A DNA stretch of 64,000 bases, from assembly GCA_016125285.1 (NCBI GenBank), contig WGMA01000020.1:151916-215915 (forward strand), written 5' to 3'. Source of the stretch: Phycisphaera sp. GTDB lineage: Bacteria; Planctomycetota; Phycisphaerae; Phycisphaerales; Zrk34. Below the pieces are notes generated by a model. That model was not told the DNA's origin and did no database searches. It worked only from the letters and a program-made list of their open reading frames with translations. Below, piece by piece: positions 15,883 through 23,863 of the stretch (the stretch's first letter is position 1; the number at the start of each line of letters is the position of its first letter). The position numbers and the translations under genes are program-made.

Positions 15883-16438
15883 ACTGATCGCTATCACGGT
15901 CGACGCGCTGCGGGGTGCCGACATCAGTTACTTCGTAACCGGTTCGATCGCCTCGTCGTTCTATGGCGAGAATCGTTACACGCACGACATTGACATCGTG
16001 GTGTTCGTCGACGCCGATGACGAACGGCTTGACGCGCTTCTTCGCCGATTTCCCGAGCCCGAGTTCTACGCAAGTCGCGAAGCCGCGATCGAAGCGTCAC
16101 GGAGCGGAGGGCAATTCAATGTCATTCACGGCGCATCGATGCTGAAGGTCGACTTCATGATCGCTCGTCATGAGTTGTACGATCGTACGCGACTGTCACG
16201 TCGGAAGGAGCGTTCGCTGCCGGGCGTGGCGAAGGTCATGCTCGCGGCTCCCGAAGACGTGATCCTCAAGAAGCTCGAGTACTACAAGGAAGGCGGATCG
16301 GAGAAGCACCTGCGCGATATTGCCAGCATGCTGCTGACGTCCGGAGAACCGATCGACCGCACGTACATTCAGGAGTGGGCGGCAAAGCGTGGTTTGTCGG
16401 ACGAATGGCAGGCGGTGCTTGATCGCGTGGGCCGCTAG
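15869..16438 (+). CDS. Nucleotidyltransferase-fold protein, possible toxin
   Basis: 189 residues from the GTG at 15869, chosen because it overlaps the upstream gene end; the frame is open further upstream but only through that gene. YFVTGSIASSFYGENR followed by THDIDIVV is the polymerase-beta-like nucleotidyltransferase motif (G-S, then D-x-D), and MLKVDFMIA supplies a third acidic residue. The C-terminal half (EDVILKKLEYYKEGGSEKHLRDI) resembles AbiEii/DUF6036-type proteins. Such proteins act as NTP-transferring toxins or repair-type enzymes. The pairing with a 71-residue upstream protein favours a toxin-antitoxin reading, which is not proven. Confidence 0.65.
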   Translation: MTPSELIAITVDALRGADISYFVTGSIASSFYGENRYTHDIDIVVFVDADDERLDALLRRFPEPEFYASREAAIEASRSGGQFNVIHGASMLKVDFMIARHELYDRTRLSRRKERSLPGVAKVMLAAPEDVILKKLEYYKEGGSEKHLRDIASMLLTSGEPIDRTYIQEWAAKRGLSDEWQAVLDRVGR

Positions 16439-16494
16439 TGTTTTAGGCCAGGCTTAGCGACACGGCTTGCCGTGTGTTATCGTGACTGGCCGCC

Positions 16495-16797
16495 ATGAGC
16501 AACGATCCGGAAACACAACATCTCTTGAAGATCGTGGCGGATCTCCTGGTATTACACTTTTCGTATGCGCCGGACGACGCAAAGTCGGCGGTTGCCGCGT
16601 TCGAGACTTACGAGGGGCTTCCGGTCGACGATGATTGGTTTCACTATGTGGGCGCGTGGCAATCGGCGCTGGCTGTTCACTACATAGTCACTCTTGATCG
16701 CGGGCACGCGAACCTGTCCGAGTACTTCAAGGCGAATGAGAATACGCCCGCGGCGCGTATGGCGCATCAGTATTGGCGAGACAATTATTTCAATTGA
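16495..16797 (+). CDS. Hypothetical protein, 100 residues
   Basis: A small acidic, aromatic-rich protein (VDDDWFHYVGAWQSALAVHY) with no signal peptide or membrane segment. I recognise no family. Base composition is visibly lower in GC than the neighbouring obgE, and it lies next to the nucleotidyltransferase pair, so this 15.66-16.8 kb stretch may be an acquired insert between rluD and obgE. The ATG at 16495 has no strong ribosome site; a small ACACGG/CCGTGT hairpin at 16460-16475 precedes it. Confidence 0.5.
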   Translation: MSNDPETQHLLKIVADLLVLHFSYAPDDAKSAVAAFETYEGLPVDDDWFHYVGAWQSALAVHYIVTLDRGHANLSEYFKANENTPAARMAHQYWRDNYFN

Positions 16798-16846
16798 TCG
16801 TGGTCGCACGCGGCGTCGCTAAGCATTAAGGAAGTTGTCGATTGAC

Positions 16847-17872
16847 CTACGCCGACCAGCCCGCGTCGTCCTGCTCGGGTTTGGCGACGCGGTAGCATTC
16901 GTCGAGCAGTTCGCGGACGCCGGCGCCGGACGCGGCGCTGATGGGGAACACCGGCTGGTGCAGTTCCTTCTGGAACAGGTCGACCGCGGTGGCGACGTCT
17001 TCCTCGCCGCCGAGCAGGTCGGTCTTGTTGAGCGCGATGATCTGATGCTTGGCGGCGAGGACCTCGGAGTGGCCCTTCAGCTCGTTGTTGATCACGTGGT
17101 AGTTTTCGATCGGGTCGGAGTTGTCGGTGGGGGCGAGCTCGACGACGTGGACGAGCACGCCGGTGCGCTCGATGTGGCGGAGGAACTCGTGGCCCAGGCC
17201 CGCGCCCTCCGCGGCGCCCTCGATCAGGCCGGGGATGTCGGCGATGACCAGGCGGCGGTGGTCGGTCAGCTCGGCGATGCCCAGCTGCGGCTCGAGCGTG
17301 GTGAACGGGTAGTCGGCGATCTTCGGCCGGGCCTTGGACAGGCGCGACAGCAGGGTGGACTTGCCGGCGTTGGGCTTGCCGACGAGGCCGATGTCGGCGA
17401 TGAGCTTGAGCTCGAGGCGGAGGCGCCGCCGCTCGCCCTGTTCGCCGGGCGTGGACTGACGGGGCACCTGGTTGGTCGCGCTCTTGAACGATTCGTTGCC
17501 GAGGCCGGCGCGACCGCCCTTGGCCGCGAGCAGCACCTTGTCGACGGTGTCGAGGTCGTCGATGAGGTCGCCGGTCTCGTCGTCGTAGACGAGCGTGCCG
17601 GGGGGCACCTTGATGTAGAGATCTTCGCCGGACGCGCCGGTCTGCGATTTGCCGCGTCCGGGCTGACCGTTGTCGGCGCGCCAGTGGTGTCGTCCGGCCA
17701 TGTCGAGCAGGGTGTCCACGCCGAGCGACGCGATGAGGTATACGCTGCCGCCGTTGCCGCCATCGCCGCCGTCGGGCCCGCCCTTGGGGATGAAGGCTTC
17801 GCGGCGCATGCTCATGCATCCGTCGCCGCCGCGACCGCCGATGACCTCGATTGTGGCTGAGTCAACGAGCAT
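16847..17872 (-). CDS. obgE: GTPase ObgE/CgtA
   Basis: 341 residues. The glycine-rich Obg fold is complete at the N terminus (GGRGGDGCMSMRRE, GGPDGGDGGNGGSVYL, then GRAGLGNESFKSATNQ). The G domain follows with P-loop [31 protein letters not shown] and NKTD. It ends soon after the G domain, so there is no C-terminal OCT domain. Obg acts in 50S subunit assembly and stringent control. It lies downstream of rpmA on the same strand, the usual rplU-rpmA-obg order, but with a terminator and hairpin E in between. The ATG at 17872 has no Shine-Dalgarno sequence; hairpin E occupies that position. Confidence 0.95.
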   Translation of the reverse strand: MLVDSATIEVIGGRGGDGCMSMRREAFIPKGGPDGGDGGNGGSVYLIASLGVDTLLDMAGRHHWRADNGQPGRGKSQTGASGEDLYIKVPPGTLVYDDETGDLIDDLDTVDKVLLAAKGGRAGLGNESFKSATNQVPRQSTPGEQGERRRLRLELKLIADIGLVGKPNAGKSTLLSRLSKARPKIADYPFTTLEPQLGIAELTDHRRLVIADIPGLIEGAAEGAGLGHEFLRHIERTGVLVHVVELAPTDNSDPIENYHVINNELKGHSEVLAAKHQIIALNKTDLLGGEEDVATAVDLFQKELHQPVFPISAASGAGVRELLDECYRVAKPEQDDAGWSA

Positions 17873-17877
17873 TGTTC

Positions 17878-17956
17878 AGGGGACAGGCGACAGGGCACAG
17901 GTGACAGCGACGCGCGGCGCTGAAGTCTGTTATCTGTTTCCTGTCTCCTGTCTCCT
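17878..17956. repeat. Heptad-repeat hairpin E
   Basis: Arms 17878-17907 and 17927-17956 (30 nt, 24 matches, most mismatches being G-T wobbles on one strand) around a 19-nt loop. The left-arm words are AGGGGAC, AGGCGAC, AGGGCAC, AGGTGAC; the right arm has CTGTTTC and CTGTCTC. It abuts the obgE start codon on one side and the rpmA terminator on the other. Confidence 0.85.
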
Positions 17957-17959
17957 CAT

Positions 17960-17987
17960 ATAAAAAGGGCGACCGTCTGGCCGCCCT
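17960..17987 (-). terminator. Intrinsic terminator of rpmA
   Basis: Reading the minus strand, GGGCGGCC and GGTCGCCC pair (one wobble) around AGAC, followed by TTTTTATA. It is about 30 bases past the rpmA stop, between rpmA and obgE. Confidence 0.85.
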
Positions 17988-18016
17988 CGTGAGTTCGTGT
18001 GGGATGTCGACCCGTA

Positions 18017-18286
18017 TCAGTTGCCGCTGTGGGCGGGGCCGGTGCCGTCGGCGGGGTCGATGTGGACGCGGCGGCCGGAGAACCGGACCTTGCCCTCGGC
18101 CAGGGCGAACAGCGTGTCGTCCGTGCCCATGGCGACCTTGTAGCCGGCCTTGAACTTCGTGCCGCGCTGGCGGACGATGATCGCGCCGGCCTTGGCCGTC
18201 TCGCCGCCGTAGAGCTTGATGCCCAGGTACTGCGGGTTCGAGTCGCGACCGTTGTGCGAGCTACCCTGTCCCTTTTTATGTGCCAT
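18017..18286 (-). CDS. rpmA: 50S ribosomal protein L27
   Basis: 89 residues starting [19 protein letters not shown], a nearly invariant L27 N terminus, then [10 protein letters not shown] and [12 protein letters not shown]. The ATG at 18286 is preceded by AAGGTGA seven bases upstream; the longer open frame upstream is discarded. L27 sits at the peptidyl-transferase centre, its N-terminal tail reaching the P site. L21 (rplU), normally just upstream, is absent; a secreted-protein gene occupies that place. Confidence 0.97.
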   Translation of the reverse strand: MAHKKGQGSSHNGRDSNPQYLGIKLYGGETAKAGAIIVRQRGTKFKAGYKVAMGTDDTLFALAEGKVRFSGRRVHIDPADGTGPAHSGN

Positions 18287-18418
18287 GACGTCACCTTGGG
18301 TGCGTGAGTTAGCGTGTCTTTTGCTGGCGACCGTTCGACAGCGAGCCGAGAAGTATACCGATCGCCCACCGGCTGGGCAAGTCGAATTCACAGAGCGATC
18401 GGCGGGGCCGGGTGGACC

Positions 18419-19054
18419 TCAGCGGACGATCCAGCGCGAGCCCCTGTTCAGGAACTTCTTGTTGCGGATGTGGACCTGGTCGCCGGGCAGCTGGTAGTCG
18501 ATCATCAGCGTCTTCTTCATCAGGTGATCTTTGCCCTGGGCGTCCTTGATCTCGTGCGTCTCACCGCTCAGGCCGCCGATGAAGACGTTCGCGAAGTTCA
18601 CGTCGTGATCGGGCACGGGCCAGATCGCCACCGAGTCGCGCGCGTTGTCCGGGCCCTGCAGCAGGCGTCCGACGACCTTCGCGGGGCTCTCGAGCAGCAC
18701 GTTCTTCGTCTCGGCCTTGATCTCGCGGAACACGACCGGCGGCACGTTCTGGTTCGCCTGCATCAGGTCGCCGCCGTCGGTCAGCATCCAGATGTTCGGG
18801 ATGAACATCTGATCTTCGCCGGTCTTGTTCGACACGGTGTAGACCATGTACCAGAACAGCTGCGTGCGATCCTCGCCGGGCATGCGCACGGCGATGATGT
18901 CGGGCTTCTGGAACGAGAAGTCCAGCTCCCAGGCGGTGGTGACGATTTCCGGCTCGGGGTAACCCGCGGACGCGGTTTGCGGCAGCGATCCCAGGCATAC
19001 CCCGGCGAGGAATGCGAGCACCGCGGCACAAGATGTGCGGTAGGTCGGCATCAT
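18419..19054 (-). CDS. Secreted protein of unknown function
   Basis: 211 residues with a signal peptide (AAVLAFLAGVCLG then SLPQTASA, likely cleaved after ASA). The mature part is beta-rich: ELDFSFQKPDIIAVRM, QLFWYMVYTVSNKTGEDQMF and WPVPDHDVNFANVFIGGLSGE. I cannot name the family. The conserved-looking tryptophan/aspartate pattern and the export signal suggest a periplasmic structural or binding role only. It is divergent from the GNAT gene, with TACACT boxes in the 50-base gap, and lies 130 bases upstream of rpmA on the same strand. Confidence 0.7.
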   Translation of the reverse strand: MMPTYRTSCAAVLAFLAGVCLGSLPQTASAGYPEPEIVTTAWELDFSFQKPDIIAVRMPGEDRTQLFWYMVYTVSNKTGEDQMFIPNIWMLTDGGDLMQANQNVPPVVFREIKAETKNVLLESPAKVVGRLLQGPDNARDSVAIWPVPDHDVNFANVFIGGLSGETHEIKDAQGKDHLMKKTLMIDYQLPGDQVHIRNKKFLNRGSRWIVR

Positions 19055-19104
19055 GCTACACTCCTATGGTTAGGACTGACAGGACATTCTACCGACAGAC
19101 CCCG

Positions 19105-20118
19105 ATGCGTCAACGCTCTGACACTCCGAAAGATCCAACAAATATCCGCCCGCCGCTTCAGCCGGGTGACGGACCTTACTCGCTTCCCGACGGTTCGGCC
19201 ATCGCGCGGCTTCGTCCGGCCGACCGTTCCGAGGCCATCGGCCTGCTCGCCTACGCCACCGGAATCACCTCTCAGGTACGCGCCGAGCAGTTTCTGACCT
19301 ACGCCGAGCAGACCGGCATGTCCCTCGAGCACCTGTGGGGACGCTACGGGCCCGACGGCCTGCTCGTCGACGTCGTGCTCCTGCTGCCGCAGGTCGGCCG
19401 CACGGGGCTCGTGTTCATGTCGCGGGCGAAGAAAAAAGACGTCCACGGCATGGCGCAGCTCGTCGACGTGGCCGTCGGCCACGTCCCGCCGTCGCAGGTC
19501 ACCCTCAGCCAGGCGCTGCTGTCGCCGGGTGAGGGCCTGCAGCGCAGCGCCTTGGAGATGGCCGGCTTCGATGTCCTCACGACGTTGTGTTACATGCAGT
19601 TGCGCGTCACGCCGCGGGCCCCGCGCCCCACGCCGCCGGACAACGTGACGCTGTCGTGCTGGGCGGAGGATCGCCGCGAGCAGTTCATGGCCATGCTCGA
19701 CGCCAGCTACGAAGACACGCAGGACTGCCCGAAGCTGCGCGGCCTGCGCGACACGCGTGACGTGCTCGCCGGACACATGGCCACCGGCCGCTTCGAGCCG
19801 TCGCTGTGGACGCTGGTCCGCGTCGACGACGAACCGGCGGGCGTGATGCTGCTGAACCCCGTGCCCGCCGCGGCGTGCGTCGAGCTGGTGTACCTCGGCC
19901 TCGCCGCGAAGTTCCGCGGGCGCAAGATCGGCGCGTTGTTGTTGCGCCACGGCATGTGGCAGTGCGGTCAGCGCGGTCAGCCTTACCTCACGCTCGCCGT
20001 CGATGAACACAACGCGCCCGCGATGAAGCTCTACCGACGCTTCGGCTTTTCTCGCACGAGCAAGAAGCTTGCGATGATCCGCTCCGTGCGCGACCTCGGC
20101 GCGACTAACGCGATCTGA
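19105..20118 (+). CDS. GNAT-family N-acetyltransferase, tandem-domain length
   Basis: 337 residues from the ATG at 19105; an ATG at 19066 is possible. The C-terminal half is a clear GNAT domain: VELVYLGLAAKFRGRKIGALLL carries the acetyl-CoA binding R/Q-x-x-G-x-G/A-like loop, and DEHNAPAMKLYRRFGF is the usual last helix. The N-terminal half (SAIARLRPADRSEAIGLLAYA, then HVPPSQVTLSQALLSPGEG) has the length of a second, decayed GNAT fold, as in MshD-like proteins. The acceptor substrate is unknown. It runs towards dnaA, and the DnaA boxes start eight bases after its stop. Confidence 0.8.
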   Translation: MRQRSDTPKDPTNIRPPLQPGDGPYSLPDGSAIARLRPADRSEAIGLLAYATGITSQVRAEQFLTYAEQTGMSLEHLWGRYGPDGLLVDVVLLLPQVGRTGLVFMSRAKKKDVHGMAQLVDVAVGHVPPSQVTLSQALLSPGEGLQRSALEMAGFDVLTTLCYMQLRVTPRAPRPTPPDNVTLSCWAEDRREQFMAMLDASYEDTQDCPKLRGLRDTRDVLAGHMATGRFEPSLWTLVRVDDEPAGVMLLNPVPAAACVELVYLGLAAKFRGRKIGALLLRHGMWQCGQRGQPYLTLAVDEHNAPAMKLYRRFGFSRTSKKLAMIRSVRDLGATNAI

Positions 20119-20126
20119 ACGCCAAG

Positions 20127-20170
20127 TTATCCACACTTTTATCCACCACTCGTGCGCGCCCGGGGATAAG
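20127..20170. promoter_or_regulatory. DnaA boxes upstream of dnaA (possible oriC)
   Basis: TTATCCACA at 20127-20135 is a perfect DnaA box. TTATCCACC at 20139-20147 follows at 12-base spacing, and a weaker reversed box (complement TTATCCCCG) is at 20161-20169. A T8 run follows directly at 20172. The cluster is about 230-270 bases before dnaA. It could be part of the replication origin or an autoregulatory site. Confidence 0.65.
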
Positions 20171-20400
20171 ATTTTTTTTGCGCTCGCAAGTCGCGCAGGT
20201 TCGGGTCATTCCGCGATGTCAAGCCAAGGGGTTTGCCAAAACGCCGTTGACTGGGGTTTTTCTACGCGTATTTTGGCAACTCACCGGTCACGGATTCGAC
20301 CGGCGGGGCAAGCGTCACGGCAAACCTCCCAACGGTACTTCAAGCAGTACGCCGTTCCGGGTGCGCTATCGCTCTGTCATCGCCACGGCATGGACGCGAG

Positions 20401-21948
20401 GTGTTTGTGAGGCCGTCGCAGGGTCGCGACGGCGAACGGATTCGCACACGCCAGGAAAGCGCTCAGGGGCTTATCAAGTTGACCACATCACTCACTCAAG
20501 TTGCGGGGAACGCTCGCGCATGCCGTCGCCTGATCCAGAAGATCGGACAGGACAAGTACGACCGCTGGTTCGGCGCCTCGCTGCTGACGCTCAGCCGCGA
20601 GGCGTTGATCGTCACCGTGCCCAGCCGGTTCATCGCCGACTGGATCGACAGCCACTACCACGACCAGCTGCTGGAGGTCGCCGAGGTCGAGCTCGGTGAC
20701 GGCGCCGAGGTGCGTCTGCGGATCGACGCGCAGTGCAAGCCGCCGGAGAACATCACGCCGCCCATCGAGCCGATCGCCCCGCACGCCCGCCGCGGGCTCA
20801 ACGGCGAGCCGCTGCCGCTGGGCGCGCCGCCCGTCGCGCCCCGCGCCCAGCTGCCGATCATGCGCCGTGACGCCCTGCGCTACAGCCTCGACGACTACGT
20901 CGTCGGCGCGTCCAACGAGCTGGCCTTCACCGCGGCCTGCCGCTCCGCCGAGGACAACGCCGGCATCGACACGCTGTTCATCCACGGCTCGTGCGGCCTG
21001 GGCAAGACCCACCTGCTCCAGGGCCTGTGCCACCGCTTCGCCGAGCAGCACCCCGGCGCCGTCTGGGCCTACACCACCGCCGAGCAGTTCACCAACGAGT
21101 ACATCCACGCCGTCCGCAACAACCGCCTGACCGCGCTGCGGCACAAGCTCCGTCGACTCGACCTGCTCGCCGTCGACGACGTGCACTTCCTCAACGGAAA
21201 GTCCGCCACGCAGAACGAGTTCATGCACACCTTCGACGCCATCGAGCAGTCCGGCGCGAAGCTCGTCATGGCCTCCGACGCGCACCCCAAGCTCATCCGC
21301 GAGACCTCCGACGCGCTGGTCAGCCGCTTCATGTCCGGCATGGTCGTCAAGGTCTCCACGCCCGACCCCGACACGCGCGTCCGCATCGTCCACGCCCTGG
21401 CCAAACGCCGCGGCATGACGCTGATGGACGGCGTGGCCCGGCAGATCGCCGCGCAGTCGCCCGGCTCCGTCCGCGAGATCGAGGGCATGCTCACCAAGCT
21501 CTCGGCCCTCGCGCACATGGACCGCGGCATCGACGCCCACGCCCGGCCGATCGGACACGCGCTGACCGCACGCCTGCTCGACGTCGACGACGTCGACGGC
21601 TCGACGCGTAAGCCCGTCCGCCTCGAGCACATCATCGAGGTCGCCTGCCGCACGCTGAACGTCGAGCGCTCGCAGATCATGAGCAAGTCGCGCCACCGCC
21701 GCATCGTGCTCGCCCGCTCGGTGGCGATCTACGTCGCGCGTCAGCTCACGACGCTCAGCTACCCCGAGCTCGCCCGCGCCCTGGGCCGGTCGAACCACTC
21801 GACGATCGTCACCGCCGCGCAGCGCATCAAGGATCAGATCGATCATCAGAAGCCGCTGCCGCTGGTCGAGTCGCTGGAGGTCGCCACGATCGATCAGCTC
21901 GCCGACCTGATCGCCCGCCGCGCCGTCGAGGAAGCGAACCACCAGTAA
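20401..21948 (+). CDS. dnaA: Chromosomal replication initiator DnaA
   Basis: 515 residues from the GTG at 20401; GTG at 20407 and a TTG 27 codons in are alternatives, none with a strong ribosome site. Domain I holds CRRLIQKIGQDKYDRWF; a proline-rich linker follows; the AAA+ domain has Walker A GSCGLGKTHLL (usual form GGVGLGKTHLL) and Walker B LLAVDDVHFLNG. Domain IV carries SYPELARALGRSNHSTIV, the DNA-binding signature. It opens the origin and regulates its own gene. No dnaN, recF or gyrB follows, so dnaA is separated from the usual cluster. Confidence 0.95.
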   Translation: MFVRPSQGRDGERIRTRQESAQGLIKLTTSLTQVAGNARACRRLIQKIGQDKYDRWFGASLLTLSREALIVTVPSRFIADWIDSHYHDQLLEVAEVELGDGAEVRLRIDAQCKPPENITPPIEPIAPHARRGLNGEPLPLGAPPVAPRAQLPIMRRDALRYSLDDYVVGASNELAFTAACRSAEDNAGIDTLFIHGSCGLGKTHLLQGLCHRFAEQHPGAVWAYTTAEQFTNEYIHAVRNNRLTALRHKLRRLDLLAVDDVHFLNGKSATQNEFMHTFDAIEQSGAKLVMASDAHPKLIRETSDALVSRFMSGMVVKVSTPDPDTRVRIVHALAKRRGMTLMDGVARQIAAQSPGSVREIEGMLTKLSALAHMDRGIDAHARPIGHALTARLLDVDDVDGSTRKPVRLEHIIEVACRTLNVERSQIMSKSRHRRIVLARSVAIYVARQLTTLSYPELARALGRSNHSTIVTAAQRIKDQIDHQKPLPLVESLEVATIDQLADLIARRAVEEANHQ

Positions 21949-21968
21949 GGCGCGCGGCGTCGCGCGGT

Positions 21969-22043
21969 GTGCCACGGGCGGTTCGCCCGCCCGTGCGCTG
22001 CGCACAATGCCCGACACACTGGCGGGCAAGCCGCCAGTGGCAC
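21969..22043. repeat. Composite palindrome, GTGCCAC family
   Basis: Arm 1 (21969-21995) and the reverse complement of arm 2 (22017-22043) agree at 23 of 27 positions, and each arm is itself a hairpin (GGCGG/CCGCC core). Arm 2 is identical over all 27 bases, in reverse orientation, to a single copy at 25804-25830 in the dus gene. It starts 20 bases after dnaA. Confidence 0.9.
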
Positions 22044-22092
22044 GCCATGGGTCGCCGCCCGTGGCGCACGGCCGAACCACTCAACTTTCAAG

Positions 22093-22177
22093 CAGGCCGC
22101 TCGCGGCTTGGCATCCGGCGTCACCGGTGAAGGATCACCGAACCCGACGTCCGCGGTGCTAAGCCGCGAGCGGCCTG
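22093..22177. repeat. 17-bp perfect inverted repeat
   Basis: CAGGCCGCTCGCGGCTT at 22093-22109 and its exact reverse complement at 22161-22177, 51 bases apart. Each arm also contains self-complementary GCCGC/GCGGC parts, as in the other composite palindromes. It lies between dnaA and the HEAT-protein gene. Confidence 0.85.
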
Positions 22178-22229
22178 TCGTATTCGCCGCACCTGATCGA
22201 CCATATTTCCGACGTTGGTGCGATCCGCC

Positions 22230-22257
22230 TTGTCCGACCCTCGACGACCGATACAAT
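22230..22257 (+). promoter_or_regulatory. Candidate promoter of the HEAT-protein gene
   Basis: TTGTCC at 22230-22235, a 16-base spacer and TACAAT at 22252-22257. The -10 box ends six bases before the ATG at 22264, implying a leaderless or very short leader transcript. Confidence 0.5.
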
Positions 22258-22263
22258 GGGCGG

Positions 22264-23784
22264 ATGAGAAAGACATCCGTGATCGTGTTGGCGGTAGGGA
22301 TGGCGTTGGCGGCGCTGGTTGCGTCGCCGCGCGGCGTGCTTGCGCAGCAGGACGAGACGGCCGAGTCCGCGGTCTGGCTGCTGAAGAAGGGCACGCTCGT
22401 ACACAGCAACGGCTTGCACAACATCCTGTTACGCGCCCTGCGTCAACTCAACGACCCCGACCTCGAGCCGCTGTTCAGCGGGCTGGTCGAAAAGCGTCAC
22501 CCGGTGCTGAAGATCCACGGCATCCTCGCTCTGGGCGAGATCAGCAAGGACAAGGTGCTGGACCTGAAGCTCGTGGCGGACCTCAAGGACGCCGGGACGC
22601 AGGCCCAGCTGGTGTCGTCGGCGATCGAGGGCGATCTGCTGAACGACAAGCAGTGCAAGGAGATGATGACCTGGCCGGGCCTCGAGACGCCGGTGAAGAT
22701 CATCATCGCCGCGAAGCTGGTGGCCGAGAAGAAGCTCGACACGCCGGAGGAGAAGAAGCTGCTGACCGACGCGATGTCGGCCGAGAACGGCGCGGTGCGT
22801 GCGATGGCGGCGTTGATGAAGCTGCAGCTGGGCGACGCGTCGGCGATGGCGAGCCTCGAGAAGCTCAACAGCGACGACCAGCGTGAGGTCGACAACATCC
22901 GCATCATGGTGCTGCAGTCGGCGATGCGTTACGACTTCGACAGCCTCGCGCCGCTGGCGATGAAGTGGGCGACGGAGCCGAACGTGGACCCGGCGGTCAG
23001 CTTCCTGGCGCTGCGTGCGGCGATCAAGTTCGGCGCGCCGCGCGCCGCCGAGGCGTGGACGCAGCGTTACGACTCGACGGACAGCCTCGCCGAGCGCGTG
23101 CGTCTGGCCGTGCTCGTGCTCGACCTGGCCGAGAAGCTCGATCCCTCGACGTTCGACGTGCTGATCAAGGACGACAAGCTGCCGACGGTGCAGCACGTCG
23201 GCGAGGTCGGCAAGCTGATCGCCTCGGGCAAGGACGCGACGCAGCCGACGATCAGGCTGCTCGAGGAGAACAACCTGCTGCTGACCAAGTGGGTGTTCAC
23301 CTACGGCAAGGGGTTGTCGATCGACAAGGGCGAGCCGATCCTCGTGGCGCTGATCCGCAACGCCGAGGGCGGGTCGAACCCCGACCGCTTCCGCGGCGAG
23401 CGTCTGGAGAACGTCGTGCTGGCCGCCGAGCAGATCGCCGAGCAGGCGCCCGACGCGAAGAAGATCATCGGCGACCTGATCAACGAGGTGCCGCAGCTGT
23501 CGCAGGAAGCGATCCTGATGGGTCTGATCCGCAGCGAGGCGAAGGACCCGCAGACGTTCATCGACGGCGTGACCGAGTGGAAGGGCGACACCGCCGACGC
23601 GCTGGCGCTGCTGCTGCGTGCGAAACACGGCGTGGCGTTCGACCAGGCGCAGATCGACAAGCTGGCGCTGATCGTGCGGGGCGGCGCCGGGCTGCAGGAG
23701 CCGCTGCGCGTCCAGGCCGCGTGGATCTACCTCAAGAAAACCAAGCAGGAGCGTTTCGCTCTCGCCAACGTGCTGGGACAGTAG
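22264..23784 (+). CDS. Secreted HEAT-repeat-like protein
   Basis: 506 residues from the ATG at 22264; the longer open frame upstream is repeat DNA. An N-terminal signal peptide (VIVLAVGMALAALVASPRG, cleavage near VLAQ) precedes an all-helical protein. Repeating helix pairs such as HPVLKIHGILALGEI and SAENGAVRAMAALMKLQLG look like HEAT/armadillo units. There is no catalytic motif or membrane segment after the signal. A periplasmic scaffold role is the most that can be inferred. DegT follows after about 80 bases on the same strand. Confidence 0.7.
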   Translation: MRKTSVIVLAVGMALAALVASPRGVLAQQDETAESAVWLLKKGTLVHSNGLHNILLRALRQLNDPDLEPLFSGLVEKRHPVLKIHGILALGEISKDKVLDLKLVADLKDAGTQAQLVSSAIEGDLLNDKQCKEMMTWPGLETPVKIIIAAKLVAEKKLDTPEEKKLLTDAMSAENGAVRAMAALMKLQLGDASAMASLEKLNSDDQREVDNIRIMVLQSAMRYDFDSLAPLAMKWATEPNVDPAVSFLALRAAIKFGAPRAAEAWTQRYDSTDSLAERVRLAVLVLDLAEKLDPSTFDVLIKDDKLPTVQHVGEVGKLIASGKDATQPTIRLLEENNLLLTKWVFTYGKGLSIDKGEPILVALIRNAEGGSNPDRFRGERLENVVLAAEQIAEQAPDAKKIIGDLINEVPQLSQEAILMGLIRSEAKDPQTFIDGVTEWKGDTADALALLLRAKHGVAFDQAQIDKLALIVRGGAGLQEPLRVQAAWIYLKKTKQERFALANVLGQ

Positions 23785-23863
23785 TACCCCCTCCGTCGCG
23801 GCCACTCGTCGCTGGCCGCACGCCGCTCACCCAACGGTTCCACGCGACGCACCCGAAACACCT

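Noticed and set aside
20178..20699. 173-codon plus-strand frame upstream of dnaA
   Set aside because: Runs into dnaA in another frame, has no motif, and overlaps the presumed regulatory region.
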